The position numbers and the translations under genes were made by a program. The notes under the pieces were generated by a model. The model had not been told where the DNA came from. It did not search any database and saw only the letters and a program-made list of their open reading frames with translations. A stretch of 64,000 bases of DNA from Cedecea neteri (GTDB lineage Bacteria > Pseudomonadota > Gammaproteobacteria > Enterobacterales > Enterobacteriaceae), in assembly GCF_000758325.1 (NCBI RefSeq), contig NZ_CP009459.1:620001-684000 (forward strand), in the 5' to 3' direction. Within the stretch, counting starts at the first letter, position 1. Every line of letters starts with the position of its first letter. This document shows positions 12,208 through 23,238 of the stretch, piece by piece.

Positions 12208-12381
12208 TCCCTATTTTAGCTTTTCCGGGGCACAGTTCAGGTGCCCCATCCTTTCCTGATCCAGCTATCATTTAATTGTCTTGTGCTTTCTTATTACGCG
12301 ATTGTGAGTCGATTGATATTTCAATAACATCCATTGCGTGAGTGGGCATTCCTTTTTCCAGGTGACGAGAGCCAGCATCCA

Positions 12382-13752
12382 ATGAAGAAACAAACACGGC
12401 TGTTGAGTGCATTAGCGTTAAGCGTCGCTCTGACGCTCGGCGTATCCCCTCTGGCAAGCGCGTCACTGCCTTCCCAGGTTCCAGGCCAGCCGGCTTTGCC
12501 AAGCCTGGCGCCGATGCTGGAAAAAGTATTACCGGCGGTCGTCAGCGTTCAGGTTGAAGGCACCGCCTCCGCTTCCAGCCAGAAAGTGCCGGAAGAGTTC
12601 AAAAAATTCTACGGCGATGACGCCCCCTCCGACACGCCGCAGCAGTTTGAAGGCTTAGGTTCCGGCGTCATCATCAACGCCGCGAAAGGCTATGTCCTGA
12701 CCAACAACCATGTGATCAATCAGGCGCAAAAAATCAGCGTGCAGCTGAATGACGGACGTGAATTTGATGCCAAGCTGATTGGCGGGGACGATCAGAGCGA
12801 CATCGCGCTACTTCAGTTGCAAAACGCGACCGGGCTTACCGAAATCAAAGTGGCCGACTCTGACAAGCTCAAAGTGGGTGATTTTGCAGTTGCGGTGGGT
12901 AACCCCTTTGGCCTGGGTCAAACCGCGACTTCCGGCATCGTTTCCGCACTGGGCCGCAGCGGCCTTAACCTTGAAGGCCTGGAAAACTTTATTCAGACCG
13001 ATGCCTCAATCAACCGTGGTAACTCCGGCGGCGCGCTGCTCAACCTGAACGGCGAGCTGATTGGTATCAACACAGCGATTCTTGCTCCCGCAGGCGGCAG
13101 CGTAGGGATTGGTTTTGCTATCCCAAGCAATATGGCCCAAACCCTCGCCAAACAGCTGATGGAATTTGGTGAAATCAAACGTGGCCTGTTGGGTATCAAA
13201 GGCATGGAGATGAACGCCGACATCGCCAAAGCATTTAATCTTTCCACCCAGCGCGGTGCCTTTGTCAGTGAAGTTCTGCCTCAATCAGGGTCGGCAAAAG
13301 CGGGCGTTAAAGCCGGGGATATCATCACCAGCCTGAACGGTAACCCGCTGAGCAGTTTCGCCGAGCTACGAGCGAAAATCGCCACAACCGAGCCGGGTAC
13401 GGTGGTGAAACTGGGCTTACTGCGCGACGGTAAACCGCTGGAAGTGAGCGTGACGCTGGACAAGAGCACTGCCTCTTCCGCCAGCGCTGAGATGATCCTG
13501 CCAGCACTGCAAGGGGCCACGTTAAGCGATGGGCAGCTAAAGGACGGCGGCAAAGGTATTCGTCTGGATAACGTGGATAAAGGCACGCCTGCGGCGCAGG
13601 TTGGTCTGCACAAAGACGATATCATCGTCGGCATTAACCGTGAGCGGATTCATACCATCGCCGAAATGCGCAAAGTGCTGGAAACCAAGCCTGCGGTCAT
13701 TGCGCTGCATGTGGTCCGTGGGGATCAGAGCCTCTATCTGCTGTTGCGTTAA
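12382..13752 (+). CDS. degQ: Periplasmic serine endoprotease DegQ
   Basis: DegQ (456 residues) is a HtrA-family periplasmic protease and chaperone. The ATG at 12382 (MKKQTRLLSALAL) begins a signal peptide of about 27 residues; a longer in-frame start at 12334 would bury it. The catalytic triad is H110, D140 and S215 (GNSGGAL). PDZ1 lies at about 260-350 and PDZ2 at about 365-450. It precedes degS as in E. coli, with a stem-loop between them. Confidence 0.97.
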   Translation: MKKQTRLLSALALSVALTLGVSPLASASLPSQVPGQPALPSLAPMLEKVLPAVVSVQVEGTASASSQKVPEEFKKFYGDDAPSDTPQQFEGLGSGVIINAAKGYVLTNNHVINQAQKISVQLNDGREFDAKLIGGDDQSDIALLQLQNATGLTEIKVADSDKLKVGDFAVAVGNPFGLGQTATSGIVSALGRSGLNLEGLENFIQTDASINRGNSGGALLNLNGELIGINTAILAPAGGSVGIGFAIPSNMAQTLAKQLMEFGEIKRGLLGIKGMEMNADIAKAFNLSTQRGAFVSEVLPQSGSAKAGVKAGDIITSLNGNPLSSFAELRAKIATTEPGTVVKLGLLRDGKPLEVSVTLDKSTASSASAEMILPALQGATLSDGQLKDGGKGIRLDNVDKGTPAAQVGLHKDDIIVGINRERIHTIAEMRKVLETKPAVIALHVVRGDQSLYLLLR

Positions 13753-13764
13753 CCGGAGCAGAGA

Positions 13765-13792
13765 AACGGACATCGTCTGTACGATGTCCGTT
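13765..13792 (+). terminator. Stem-loop between degQ and degS
   Basis: AACGGACATCGT (13765-13776) pairs with ACGATGTCCGTT (13781-13792) around CTGT: a perfect 12-base stem. The downstream bases (CAACTCGTG) are not T-rich, so termination may be partial. Confidence 0.6.
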
Positions 13793-13840
13793 CAACTCGT
13801 GCTATTCTGCGGTCGATCTCTCACTCATTAACTCAAACTC

Positions 13841-14908
13841 ATGTTTCTAAAGATCTTACGTTCGGTAGTCATTGGGCTGATTGTTGCGGGGCTACTGCTG
13901 CTCGCGATGCCGTCGTTACGCAAAGCCGTTGGCCCACTTGTGCCTGCGCCATATGACAGCACAGACGAAACACCGATGAGCTTTAATCCGGCGGTGCGCC
14001 GCGCTGCTCCGGCGGTGGTGAACGTGTACAACCGCAGTGTAGGCAATAACGGCCAAAACCAGCTTCAAATCAAGACGCTAGGCTCCGGCGTTATCATGGA
14101 CGGACGCGGCTACATCATCACCAACAAGCACGTGATCAACGATGCCGAGCAGATTATCGTGGCGCTCCAGGACGGGCGAGTGTTTGAAGCATTGCTTATT
14201 GGTTCCGATAGCCTGACCGACCTTGCGGTGTTAAAAATCAACGCCACCAACCTGCCGATCATTCCTATTAACGGCAAGCGCCAGCCGCATATTGGCGACG
14301 TGGTCATGGCCATCGGTAACCCTTATAACCTGGGGCAAACGGTCACACAGGGCATTATCAGCGCGACCGGGCGCATCGGCCTGAGTCCTTCGGGCCGACA
14401 GTCATTCCTGCAAACTGACGCCTCGATTAACCGCGGTAACTCCGGCGGGGCGCTGGTCAATTCCCTCGGAGAACTGATGGGCATCAACACCCTGTCGTTT
14501 GACAAGAGCAATGACGGCGAAACGCCGGAAGGGATTGGTTTTGCGATACCGACCCAGCTTGCGACCAAGATAATGGATAAGCTTATCCGCGATGGCCGGG
14601 TTATTCGTGGCTATATCGGCATTGGCGGCAGAGAGATCACCCCGCTGCACGGCCCATCCACCGGTATCGATCAGCTGCAAGGGATTATCGTGAATGCAGT
14701 ATCCCCGGACGGCCCGGCAGCTCAGGCTGGTATTCAGGTTAACGACGTGATTATCTCGGTGAACCACAAGCCGGCCATCTCGGCGCTGGAAACCATGGAT
14801 CAGGTGGCAGAAATTCGCCCGGGCTCGGTGATTCCGGTCGAAGTCATGCGTGAAGATAAGAAACTCACGCTGCAGGTCACCGTGCAGGAATATCCCGCCG
14901 GAAGCTAA
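13841..14908 (+). CDS. degS: Outer-membrane stress sensor protease DegS
   Basis: DegS (355 residues) makes the first cut in the anti-sigma factor RseA when its PDZ domain binds misfolded porin C-termini, starting the sigma-E response. One N-terminal membrane anchor (about residues 5-24) replaces a cleaved signal. The triad is H97, D127 and S201 (RGNSGGAL). A single PDZ domain covers about 255-345. Length and residue positions match the E. coli enzyme. Confidence 0.97.
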   Translation: MFLKILRSVVIGLIVAGLLLLAMPSLRKAVGPLVPAPYDSTDETPMSFNPAVRRAAPAVVNVYNRSVGNNGQNQLQIKTLGSGVIMDGRGYIITNKHVINDAEQIIVALQDGRVFEALLIGSDSLTDLAVLKINATNLPIIPINGKRQPHIGDVVMAIGNPYNLGQTVTQGIISATGRIGLSPSGRQSFLQTDASINRGNSGGALVNSLGELMGINTLSFDKSNDGETPEGIGFAIPTQLATKIMDKLIRDGRVIRGYIGIGGREITPLHGPSTGIDQLQGIIVNAVSPDGPAAQAGIQVNDVIISVNHKPAISALETMDQVAEIRPGSVIPVEVMREDKKLTLQVTVQEYPAGS

Positions 14909-14920
14909 ACGGCAGACATA

Positions 14921-14952
14921 AAAAAACCGGAACCTGAGTTCCGGTTTTTTTT
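14921..14952. terminator. Bidirectional terminator, degS / mdh
   Basis: AACCGGAAC (14925-14933) pairs with GTTCCGGTT (14938-14946) around CTGA, flanked by A and T runs. It closes both convergent genes. Confidence 0.92.
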
Positions 14953-14965
14953 ATCCAGGCGTCGA

Positions 14966-16860
<1,895 letters not shown>

Positions 16861-17229
16861 TCACTCCCCCTCTTCTCAGCCCGCCGTCATGACGCGGCGG
16901 GCCTCTCAGTTGGTAATCTTCCGTAAATAAACCTCAATCCAGCGTATGGAATTGCTTCAATACTATTTCACAGGGCATTGTTCTGTGTGTTACCGCACAA
17001 ATAGTTAAATTCACCCATATCTATGATTTTACTTATATTTAACAAAAATGGCGTGATAAAAACGTCTTTTTAATAACTATCAGGAATAAAAAATCATTCC
17101 GTTAATTTAAAGTTGCATAGGCAACAATTAGCAGGGTATTAATTTTTTCCGTAACTAGTGTATACTTAATTTCGTGATGAGGGTCACAGAACGATGACCC
17201 AACCAAAAGAATACGACGAGGAAAAAACC
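16861..17229 (+). promoter_or_regulatory. argR-yhcN spacer with stem-loop and RpoS-type promoter motif
   Basis: After argR, GCCCGCCG (16879-16886) pairs with CGGCGGGC (16895-16902), a weak terminator because no T-run follows. Most of the rest is very AT-rich. TGTATACTTAA (17159-17169) matches the extended -10 of sigma-S promoters (CTATACTTAA) and lies about 60 bases before the yhcN start. No -35 was convincing. Confidence 0.5.
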
Positions 17230-17493
17230 ATGAACATGAAAGCCACTTTAGTTACCGCCAGCCTGCTCTCAGCTCTGTCATTCGGCGTTTTCGCCGCTGA
17301 CTCTATCGACGCTCAGCAAGCGCAGAATCGCCAGTCACTGGGTACCGTTTCCGTGGATGACATCGGCAGTTCTCCAATGGATATGCACGAAATGCTGAAC
17401 CAGAAAGCTGAGCAAAACGGCGCTTCCGCTTATCGCGTGATCGAAGCCCGAACCGGTGGACACTGGCACGCAACGGCAGAACTGTACAAATAA
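17230..17493 (+). CDS. yhcN: YhcN-type periplasmic protein (DUF1471), first copy
   Basis: An 87-residue exported protein of the BhsA/McbA/YhcN family of small stress proteins. The ATG at 17230 (MNMKATLVTA) follows GAGGAA; 12 upstream in-frame codons are not needed. A signal peptide of about 22 residues ends VFA. The mature part carries the family end SAYRVIEARTGGHWHATAELYK minus its last few variations. Members respond to acid, peroxide or biofilm conditions in E. coli. A second copy lies 124 bases downstream on the same strand. Confidence 0.88.
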   Translation: MNMKATLVTASLLSALSFGVFAADSIDAQQAQNRQSLGTVSVDDIGSSPMDMHEMLNQKAEQNGASAYRVIEARTGGHWHATAELYK

Positions 17494-17617
17494 GCGTTCT
17501 TAGCCATAAGCCAGTTGAATAGAGTTGAGTAGAAACGTTAAGCCTCGGCGGCCCTAAGTAGAAAAATCGCGATTAAGCCCTTCCGGCCGCCACGTTAAAC
17601 CTTCAGGAGTAAAGACT

Positions 17618-17884
17618 ATGAAAACCAAATTAACTATCGCCGCACTGAGCCTGCTGTCCGTTATCTCTTTAGGCGCTAACGCAGCCGCACACCAGATCAA
17701 CAGCGAACAAGCTCAAGGCCTGCAATCCATGGGGTCCATTTCTGTAAGCCAGGTCGGCAGTGCGCCAATGGATATGCGTCAGGAATTGTCCCAGAAAGCC
17801 ACAGAACAAGGTGCCTCTGCTTACCGCGTGATTGAAGCCCGTACCGGTGATAACTGGCACGCAACCGCAGAGCTGTACAAATAA
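17618..17884 (+). CDS. yhcN: YhcN-type periplasmic protein (DUF1471), second copy
   Basis: An 88-residue exported protein, clearly a paralogue of the gene just upstream: same signal-peptide layout (cut near ANA), the same SxGSxPMDM block, and a nearly identical C-terminus (SAYRVIEARTG, WHATAELYK). AGGAG precedes the ATG at 17618. E. coli has one yhcN here, so one of the two is a local duplication. Which copy is the true orthologue cannot be settled by eye; both carry the symbol for that reason. Confidence 0.88.
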   Translation: MKTKLTIAALSLLSVISLGANAAAHQINSEQAQGLQSMGSISVSQVGSAPMDMRQELSQKATEQGASAYRVIEARTGDNWHATAELYK

Positions 17885-17910
17885 ACCCTCGTCGTACTTG
17901 TCCTACGACT

Positions 17911-17938
17911 TTGCCCCCGCTCGCCGGGGGCTTTTTTA
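17911..17938 (+). terminator. Rho-independent terminator after the yhcN pair
   Basis: GCCCCCG (17913-17919) pairs with CGGGGGC (17925-17931) around CTCGC, followed by six T. Confidence 0.92.
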
Positions 17939-17955
17939 TGGCCGCCGATCAAGCG

Positions 17956-18228
17956 CTAGCCGTGAATGTTAAAGCGGAGCTGGCCTTCCAGTTCTTCTTC
18001 TGCCTCGTCAAAAAGCAGAATGAGCGCGCCGAACCTGCGCCGTTTGCTCTCCGGCAAATGCGCAAACTCGATCTCCACGGGCAGCGGTAACATTGATGCC
18101 GTGACCACGTCCCACAGGCTATCCAGATCGTGAACCTGCTCTTTGCGTAGCGCGAGTTGCTCCGCAAACTGGCGATAGAAAGCCAGGTTGTCGTCGATGT
18201 GGTTAAAATCAAAAGTAAATTTTTTCAT
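17956..18228 (-). CDS. yhcO: Barstar-like protein YhcO
   Basis: A 90-residue protein matching E. coli YhcO, a member of the barstar (ribonuclease inhibitor) family. The conserved [11 protein letters not shown] helix and the [18 protein letters not shown] end are present. Barstars block secreted barnase-type ribonucleases, but no ribonuclease gene lies near. Target unknown. It starts 35 bases after the aldehyde dehydrogenase gene on the same strand, so the two may share a transcript here, unlike in E. coli. Confidence 0.88.
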   Translation of the reverse strand: MKKFTFDFNHIDDNLAFYRQFAEQLALRKEQVHDLDSLWDVVTASMLPLPVEIEFAHLPESKRRRFGALILLFDEAEEELEGQLRFNIHG

Positions 18229-18263
18229 CGCTGCCGTCCTGACTCTTTTAAGCAGGCGCTGAG

Positions 18264-19718
18264 CTAAAGCCCGCCGATATGTAGCGTTTTCACTTCCAGG
18301 AACTCATCCAGCCCCAGCACTGAGCCTTCACGCCCTAGCCCCGACTCTTTCACGCCACCGAAGGGCCCCAGTTCCGTGGAGACAGCGCATTCGTTGATGC
18401 CAACCATGCCGCTTTCCAGAGCCTGCGAGACGCGGAAAACGCGCTGTAAATTCTGGGTATAGAAATAGGCTGCCAGCCCAAATGGCGTATTGTTGGCTCT
18501 TTCGATGACCTCTTCTTCCGTTTCAAAGCGGAAGCAGGCCGCAAGGGGGCCAAACGTCTCTTCCCCGGCCAGCTTCATATCATCACTAGCGTCAATGATG
18601 ACGGTGGGCTGCCAGAAATTGCCTCCCAGTTCATGGGGCTTGCCGCCGACAAGCGCTTTCCCGCCTTTCGCCAGCGCGTCATCAACATGCTCGCGCACTT
18701 TATCGACCGCAGATTGCTCAATCAGCGGTCCGACAATCACGCCCTCTTCCAGGCCGTTGCCTACCTTCAGCTTTTCGACCTCTGCAGCAAGCTTATTCAC
18801 AAAACTGTCGTACACATTTTGCTGGATGAAGAAGCGGTTAACGCTGACGCAGACCTGGCCGGCATTACGGAATTTGTTAGCAATGGCACCTTTTACTGCC
18901 GCGTCGATATCTGCATCATCGAACACGATATAAGGCGCATTACCACCCAGCTCCATCGACACTTTTTTCATCGTTTCTGCGGCGTTACGCATCAGCGTTT
19001 TACCCACCGCCGTTGAACCGGTGAAGGATATTTTGCGCACCTGATGGCTGGCCATAATGGCATCGCTAATTTCCTGGGTTTTCCCGGCCACGGCGTTCAA
19101 TACTCCGTCCGGCATACCAGCCTGCTTCGCCAGCTCCAGCAAAGCAAAAGCGGAAAGCGGCGTGTTATTCGCGGGCTTTATCACTCCAGTACATCCCGCG
19201 GCCAAAGCGGGCCCGAGCTTTCGGGTCAGCATCGCCATGGGGAAATTCCACGGCGTGATTGCCGCGACTACGCCGACAGGTTCACGCGTGGCCAGAATGC
19301 GAGAGCCGGGCTTAACCGGAGGAATGATCTCGCCGTTGGCGCGTTTGGCCTGTTCAGCGAACCACTGAATGAAACTCGCGGCGTAATTTACTTCACCCTC
19401 AGCCTCTTTGAGCGGCTTCCCCTGCTCAAGGGTCATTAAATGGGCGAGCCAGCTTTTGTTCGCCAGCATCAGTTCAAACCAACGGTAGAGAATTTCAGAT
19501 CGCTGTTTGGCGGTTTTCGCCCGCCAGGCGGGGAAAGCATTGCTGGCGGCTTCAATCGCGGCTTCAGTTTCTCGTTTACCCGCCCTGGCCACTTTCGCTA
19601 CTCTTTCTCCCGTAGCAGGATTCAGCACATCAAAAGTGTCTTCGAGCGAATGCCACTTGCCTGCGACCAGATAGCCGGTTTTAAAGAGCTCACTTTGCGG
19701 GAGTGTCTGATTCGTCAT
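18264..19718 (-). CDS. NAD(P)-dependent succinate-semialdehyde dehydrogenase family protein
   Basis: A 484-residue aldehyde dehydrogenase, closest in my recognition to the GabD/SSADH group ([26 protein letters not shown]). The nucleophile is C290 (GQVC), the general base E256 (MELGG) and the oxyanion Asn N158. The cofactor-binding FTGSTAVGK spans 232-240. GabD of E. coli has a second Cys two residues after the nucleophile; here it is Ser292. GabD would oxidise succinate semialdehyde to succinate, but a related aldehyde is possible. AGGAG precedes the ATG at 19718. There is no gabT or gabP nearby, and E. coli has no gene here. Confidence 0.8.
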   Translation of the reverse strand: MTNQTLPQSELFKTGYLVAGKWHSLEDTFDVLNPATGERVAKVARAGKRETEAAIEAASNAFPAWRAKTAKQRSEILYRWFELMLANKSWLAHLMTLEQGKPLKEAEGEVNYAASFIQWFAEQAKRANGEIIPPVKPGSRILATREPVGVVAAITPWNFPMAMLTRKLGPALAAGCTGVIKPANNTPLSAFALLELAKQAGMPDGVLNAVAGKTQEISDAIMASHQVRKISFTGSTAVGKTLMRNAAETMKKVSMELGGNAPYIVFDDADIDAAVKGAIANKFRNAGQVCVSVNRFFIQQNVYDSFVNKLAAEVEKLKVGNGLEEGVIVGPLIEQSAVDKVREHVDDALAKGGKALVGGKPHELGGNFWQPTVIIDASDDMKLAGEETFGPLAACFRFETEEEVIERANNTPFGLAAYFYTQNLQRVFRVSQALESGMVGINECAVSTELGPFGGVKESGLGREGSVLGLDEFLEVKTLHIGGL

Positions 19719-19758
19719 AATAGCTCCTGTTCATAAGTGTTCATCCCATGGACCGCAG

Positions 19759-19769
19759 TTAAGTATAGA
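19759..19769 (-). promoter_or_regulatory. RpoS-type -10 motif before the aldehyde dehydrogenase gene
   Basis: On the minus strand TCTATACTTAA matches the sigma-S extended -10 consensus closely and sits 41 bases before the start codon. No clear -35 is visible, which is common for sigma-S promoters. Confidence 0.45.
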
Positions 19770-19770
19770 T

Positions 19771-19799
19771 AGAAAAAAGCCGACGCAGGCGTCGGCTCA
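19771..19799 (-). terminator. Rho-independent terminator of aaeXAB
   Basis: On the minus strand GCCGACG pairs with CGTCGGC (19796-19779, small loop), followed by a T-run. It lies downstream of the two-hairpin repeat that follows aaeB. Confidence 0.85.
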
Positions 19800-19803
19800 A
19801 AGT

Positions 19804-19926
19804 TGCTGACAAAGAGGGAAAAAGCGTGGTTTTTCCCTCTTTGTAATTATCAGCCGAAAATCAACGCATTGATTTTCCTTTTTGTTTAAACGTGCTAGCT
19901 GATATTGCTTCTATCGTCAGGGGCTT
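19804..19926. repeat. Two-hairpin dispersed repeat, copy 1
   Basis: A segment shared with 29602-29724. The first 76 bases differ at only 4 positions between copies, and weaker similarity runs to the end. It contains two inverted repeats: ACAAAGAGGGAAAAA / TTTTTCCCTCTTTGT (19809-19823 and 19830-19844), and GAAAATCAA / TTGATTTTC (19856-19864 and 19869-19877). It lies between the aaeB stop codon and the aaeXAB terminator, so it is part of that transcript. It is not ERIC, BIME or RSA as I know them. Confidence 0.85.
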
Positions 19927-19945
19927 TAGACGGCTAAGGTTGGGC

Positions 19946-21907
19946 TCAGGCGTTAATCAGCGTATGCCGGTAGCGGTGTAAAATGTCCGCCAGCCGTTTC
20001 ACCGGCTCGGTGACCTGCCGCGGCGCTTCCCACAGGCGAAGCTTCTCTTGATAGATTTCAAGCTCGCCTAAAAGTCTTTCGTAATAGCGTTCTCGCTTAT
20101 CATCACTGCTGGCAGAAATCACCTTATCCGCCGTTTTGCGCAGTTGCCGGTGGAAGGCAGAGAGATCGTCATTGACCGGGATCGGCGCATCGCGCAGGCG
20201 TTGATGCGCGATGATAAGCGTCAGCGCAAGGCGATAACGATCTATGTCGCCTGGGAACATGTTGAGCAGTAAAAACAGCTGCTGATACAGCGCCGGAAGG
20301 TGGTTCTCTTTCCGGCGAGCATTATTGGTCGTCAGCGCCGATACCGCAGCGGAGACAAACTGGTTAAGCAGCGTGCGGCCCGTGCGCTCTTTCGAATTGT
20401 CCCGGATCAGCAGGATCACCATCATGGCCAGGAAACAGCCGACGATCTGCCCCAGCGCGCTGTCGAGGAAGCTGCTGAAATGGAAAGTCATCGGGTTATC
20501 CAGCACGATGATGTTTATCGTCCCGGCCAGCGCGCCCATAGAACCCAGCCGCCGCTTCTGTACCTCAATGCCCATAAAGAAGCCCAGCAGGGCAAGGCTA
20601 ATACACAGCAGCAGCATACTCTGCTGCGTGGACGGCAGCACCACAAGGAAATAGAACGCCCCCAGCGGCAGCGCCACCAGCATGCCATACAGGAAGTCGA
20701 GCGAAACCATGCGCGGATTCGGCAGGCGCATTGCCAACGCCGTCACCACCGCAATCATCACCATTGCGCCGCTGCCGGAAGTCCAGCCGGTCCACAGCCA
20801 GAACAGGCTTCCAAGCACGCAGGAAATCGTCGTGCGCCAGAAGTTAATCATCGCGTGGTGGCCCTCGGCGGATTCCACCTTCACCACCGCTTCGCCGTTC
20901 AGCACTTCTTCTTCAACCGCGCTCACGCGGCTATTACCAATAAACCCGCGCTTCAACAACAGGTAGCGGGTCGAAGCGGAAACCCAGGAGCCGATAGTTA
21001 TCGGCGTAGCCTTTTCGCCCATCACGGAAATCGCCCTGCGCAACACTTTCATCCGTTTATAAACATCGTCGGCGGTTTCTACGTCGGCGGCAAAAAGCTG
21101 GCGGAATTCTGGCGTGACGTACTCAGGCCGGGTGTTTTGAATCAGGAAGGTTTCGCAGGCCTGGGTGATCAGCGTCAGCGAAAGTGTGTTGATCGCTTTC
21201 AGGCGGCGGTTGGCCTTCGCCCAGCGGGCGGACTCCATATTCAGGTTGGCGCGCATGCCGTTCAGCGCAGTGACTTTACGCACCAGCCCACTCCAGGCTT
21301 TATCCACCTCTTCTTTGTCGCCGTGGGCAACGCAAAGCTGCATCAGGCGGTATTGATCCACCAGCAGGTTATCCAGTTCCCGGTCAATCTCCTGCTTGAT
21401 GGAACGCGGAGAAAATAGCAGGTCGGCGACGATGGCACACACAATCCCGATAACGATTTCGCTACAGCGTTCAACGGCAAACTGCGGCGTAGTCAGCGGA
21501 GCCACCTGAATAGTGACCACGATAATCAGCGCAGTGTAGCCCGCCAGGCCCCACGCATAGGAGTTTTCGACGCGAACAAGCGAAGATATCCAGGTACAGA
21601 ATCCGGCCCAGATACAGCACACCAGCAGCATGACAACCGGGGCACGGATCAGCGTGATAATGATTACCAGCGCGGCTGCACAGCCGATAAACGTTCCGAT
21701 AATGCGCAGCATTCCGCGATAGCGTATGGCCCCGGAATAGGGCTCTCCTCCAGCGGCAAAGGCGGGGCCGGCGGCCACAATCGCAGCAGTCAGCACGGCC
21801 CAGCGCGGCGTTTCCAGCTCAAAGTGAAAACCGACAAACACCGCCAACACAATGGCGAAAGCGAGCTTAATCGCAAAGCGGACGTGCAACCTGGAAATGT
21901 TATACAT
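19946..21907 (-). CDS. aaeB: p-Hydroxybenzoic acid efflux pump subunit AaeB
   Basis: AaeB (653 residues) is an inner-membrane aromatic acid exporter of the FUSC/ArAE family, working with the adaptor AaeA. Two sets of transmembrane helices, at about residues 10-165 and 365-490, are separated and followed by cytoplasmic regions. Length is as in E. coli (655). It is the last gene of aaeXAB, 10 bases after aaeA. Confidence 0.96.
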   Translation of the reverse strand: MYNISRLHVRFAIKLAFAIVLAVFVGFHFELETPRWAVLTAAIVAAGPAFAAGGEPYSGAIRYRGMLRIIGTFIGCAAALVIIITLIRAPVVMLLVCCIWAGFCTWISSLVRVENSYAWGLAGYTALIIVVTIQVAPLTTPQFAVERCSEIVIGIVCAIVADLLFSPRSIKQEIDRELDNLLVDQYRLMQLCVAHGDKEEVDKAWSGLVRKVTALNGMRANLNMESARWAKANRRLKAINTLSLTLITQACETFLIQNTRPEYVTPEFRQLFAADVETADDVYKRMKVLRRAISVMGEKATPITIGSWVSASTRYLLLKRGFIGNSRVSAVEEEVLNGEAVVKVESAEGHHAMINFWRTTISCVLGSLFWLWTGWTSGSGAMVMIAVVTALAMRLPNPRMVSLDFLYGMLVALPLGAFYFLVVLPSTQQSMLLLCISLALLGFFMGIEVQKRRLGSMGALAGTINIIVLDNPMTFHFSSFLDSALGQIVGCFLAMMVILLIRDNSKERTGRTLLNQFVSAAVSALTTNNARRKENHLPALYQQLFLLLNMFPGDIDRYRLALTLIIAHQRLRDAPIPVNDDLSAFHRQLRKTADKVISASSDDKRERYYERLLGELEIYQEKLRLWEAPRQVTEPVKRLADILHRYRHTLINA

Positions 21908-21917
21908 AGCGGCCTGC

Positions 21918-22850
21918 TTAACCGAACTCGCGCAGACGATGCATCAGCTTAATAAAGGCTGAGTCATTCTCCGCTTTGCGGTCTTTTTCTCCCGTCACAA
22001 CGACGGTGGCCGTTGTCCCGGCGGGATACAGGTTCCCCATCTGTTCATCAAGGCGGATTCTGACCGGCACACGCTGAGCAAGGCGCACCCACTCAAGGTT
22101 GGAGTCGACCGTTGCCATGCCTTTTGAATCGCTGGTACTGCTGGCGTTCGTCACCCCGGCAGAGATGCTGTCGACGCTGCCGCGCAGTATGCGGTTACTG
22201 CCGAGCGGCGTGATCTGTACGCGATAACCTGGGCGAATCCCCTCCAGCTTGGTCTCTTCCATGTAGGCCAGAATGTAGAACGAATTCTGTTTCACCAGCG
22301 CTACGGACGTCGAGCCACGGTTAATAAATTCCCCGGTGTGCACGTTAAGATTAGTTACCCAGCCGTCGGCTGGGGCACGAATGACCGTGCGCTGCAGATC
22401 GAGTTTGGCCAGATCGCGCGTCGCCTGGGCTTTATCTAACTGATGAAGAACGGTTTGCAGCGAGTTGTTGGACTGATCAATCTCTTCGCGCGACATGGCC
22501 TGAATGCCAAGGGAGTTACGCCGCCCGGCTTCACGGCGCTTTTCGGAAGACAGCGCCTGGTAATAAGCTACGTCTGCTTCGGCCTGCTCGAGCGCTTTCT
22601 GATAGCGCGGCTGGTCGATGGTGAACAGCACCTGGTCTTTCTTCACCAGTTGGTTGTCCTGAACGTTCACGCTGGTGATAAGCCCGGACACGTCCGGCGC
22701 AATGGCAACAACGTCGGCGGTGAAACGCGCGTCTCGTGTCCACGGGGATTCGGTGTAAAACACCCACGCGCGGAAGATAGCGATGAAGGCCAGCAGCACC
22801 AGTAAAAGCGTGATAGCGGTACGGGTTATGTTTCTTGTTAGTATTTTCAC
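21918..22850 (-). CDS. aaeA: p-Hydroxybenzoic acid efflux pump subunit AaeA
   Basis: AaeA (310 residues) is a membrane-fusion (HlyD) adaptor. One N-terminal transmembrane helix (about 13-31) is followed by a biotinyl-lipoyl-like half motif ([19 protein letters not shown]), a helical hairpin and the second half ([19 protein letters not shown]). The start is GTG at 22850, with GAGG upstream, as in E. coli. It sits between aaeX and aaeB. Confidence 0.96.
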   Translation of the reverse strand: MKILTRNITRTAITLLLVLLAFIAIFRAWVFYTESPWTRDARFTADVVAIAPDVSGLITSVNVQDNQLVKKDQVLFTIDQPRYQKALEQAEADVAYYQALSSEKRREAGRRNSLGIQAMSREEIDQSNNSLQTVLHQLDKAQATRDLAKLDLQRTVIRAPADGWVTNLNVHTGEFINRGSTSVALVKQNSFYILAYMEETKLEGIRPGYRVQITPLGSNRILRGSVDSISAGVTNASSTSDSKGMATVDSNLEWVRLAQRVPVRIRLDEQMGNLYPAGTTATVVVTGEKDRKAENDSAFIKLMHRLREFG

Positions 22851-22857
22851 ATCAACC

Positions 22858-23061
22858 TCAAACGAACAAACGCGAAATCAGATAAAAAAGGCAGCAATAG
22901 AGCGCTGTATTGAATAATGCAGGGTGCCAGACAAAATCATAGATGCCGGTTGGGGTCAGCAGCCGACGCGCCAGCCAGAACGCGGCGAGCGACAGAATTA
23001 ATTCGAAGAATATCGGCGGAAAGGAAAGACCGAATATTACGATAACCGGAAATAGACTCAT
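22858..23061 (-). CDS. aaeX: Small membrane protein AaeX (DUF1656)
   Basis: A 67-residue protein with two hydrophobic segments and the conserved end [13 protein letters not shown]. The ATG at 23061 ([16 protein letters not shown]) agrees with E. coli; a start 11 codons upstream is not supported. It is the first gene of aaeXAB; its role in the pump is unknown. Confidence 0.93.
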   Translation of the reverse strand: MSLFPVIVIFGLSFPPIFFELILSLAAFWLARRLLTPTGIYDFVWHPALFNTALYCCLFYLISRLFV

Positions 23062-23238
23062 TTTAACCTTGATAAGATAATGCAGGCGATACATAACTCG
23101 ACGGTAAACCGCGACGGAGAGGCCAGAAAAGGCGGGCGAGCGTGCGGTATGAGTTATGTTAATAATAATATATTAACGTAACTGTTACCCTGTTATCTAT
23201 AATGTGTGATCTAAATCACTTTTCACTCAGAGTGAACA
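23062..23238. promoter_or_regulatory. Divergent aaeX-aaeR promoter region
   Basis: A 177-base gap between the divergent efflux operon and its LysR regulator, where AaeR must act. It includes an AT-rich core (about 23156-23205). LysR boxes could not be assigned by eye. Confidence 0.5.

Noticed and set aside
19804-19926. Calling the dispersed repeat an ERIC or REP element
   Set aside because: Its core sequence does not resemble the ERIC or REP consensus; it has two adjacent hairpins with A/T-rich arms.
20300-21418. A 372-codon plus-strand open frame opposite aaeB
   Set aside because: Rich in His, Gln and Arg, as expected from antisense reading of a GC-rich membrane protein gene; aaeB is unambiguous.
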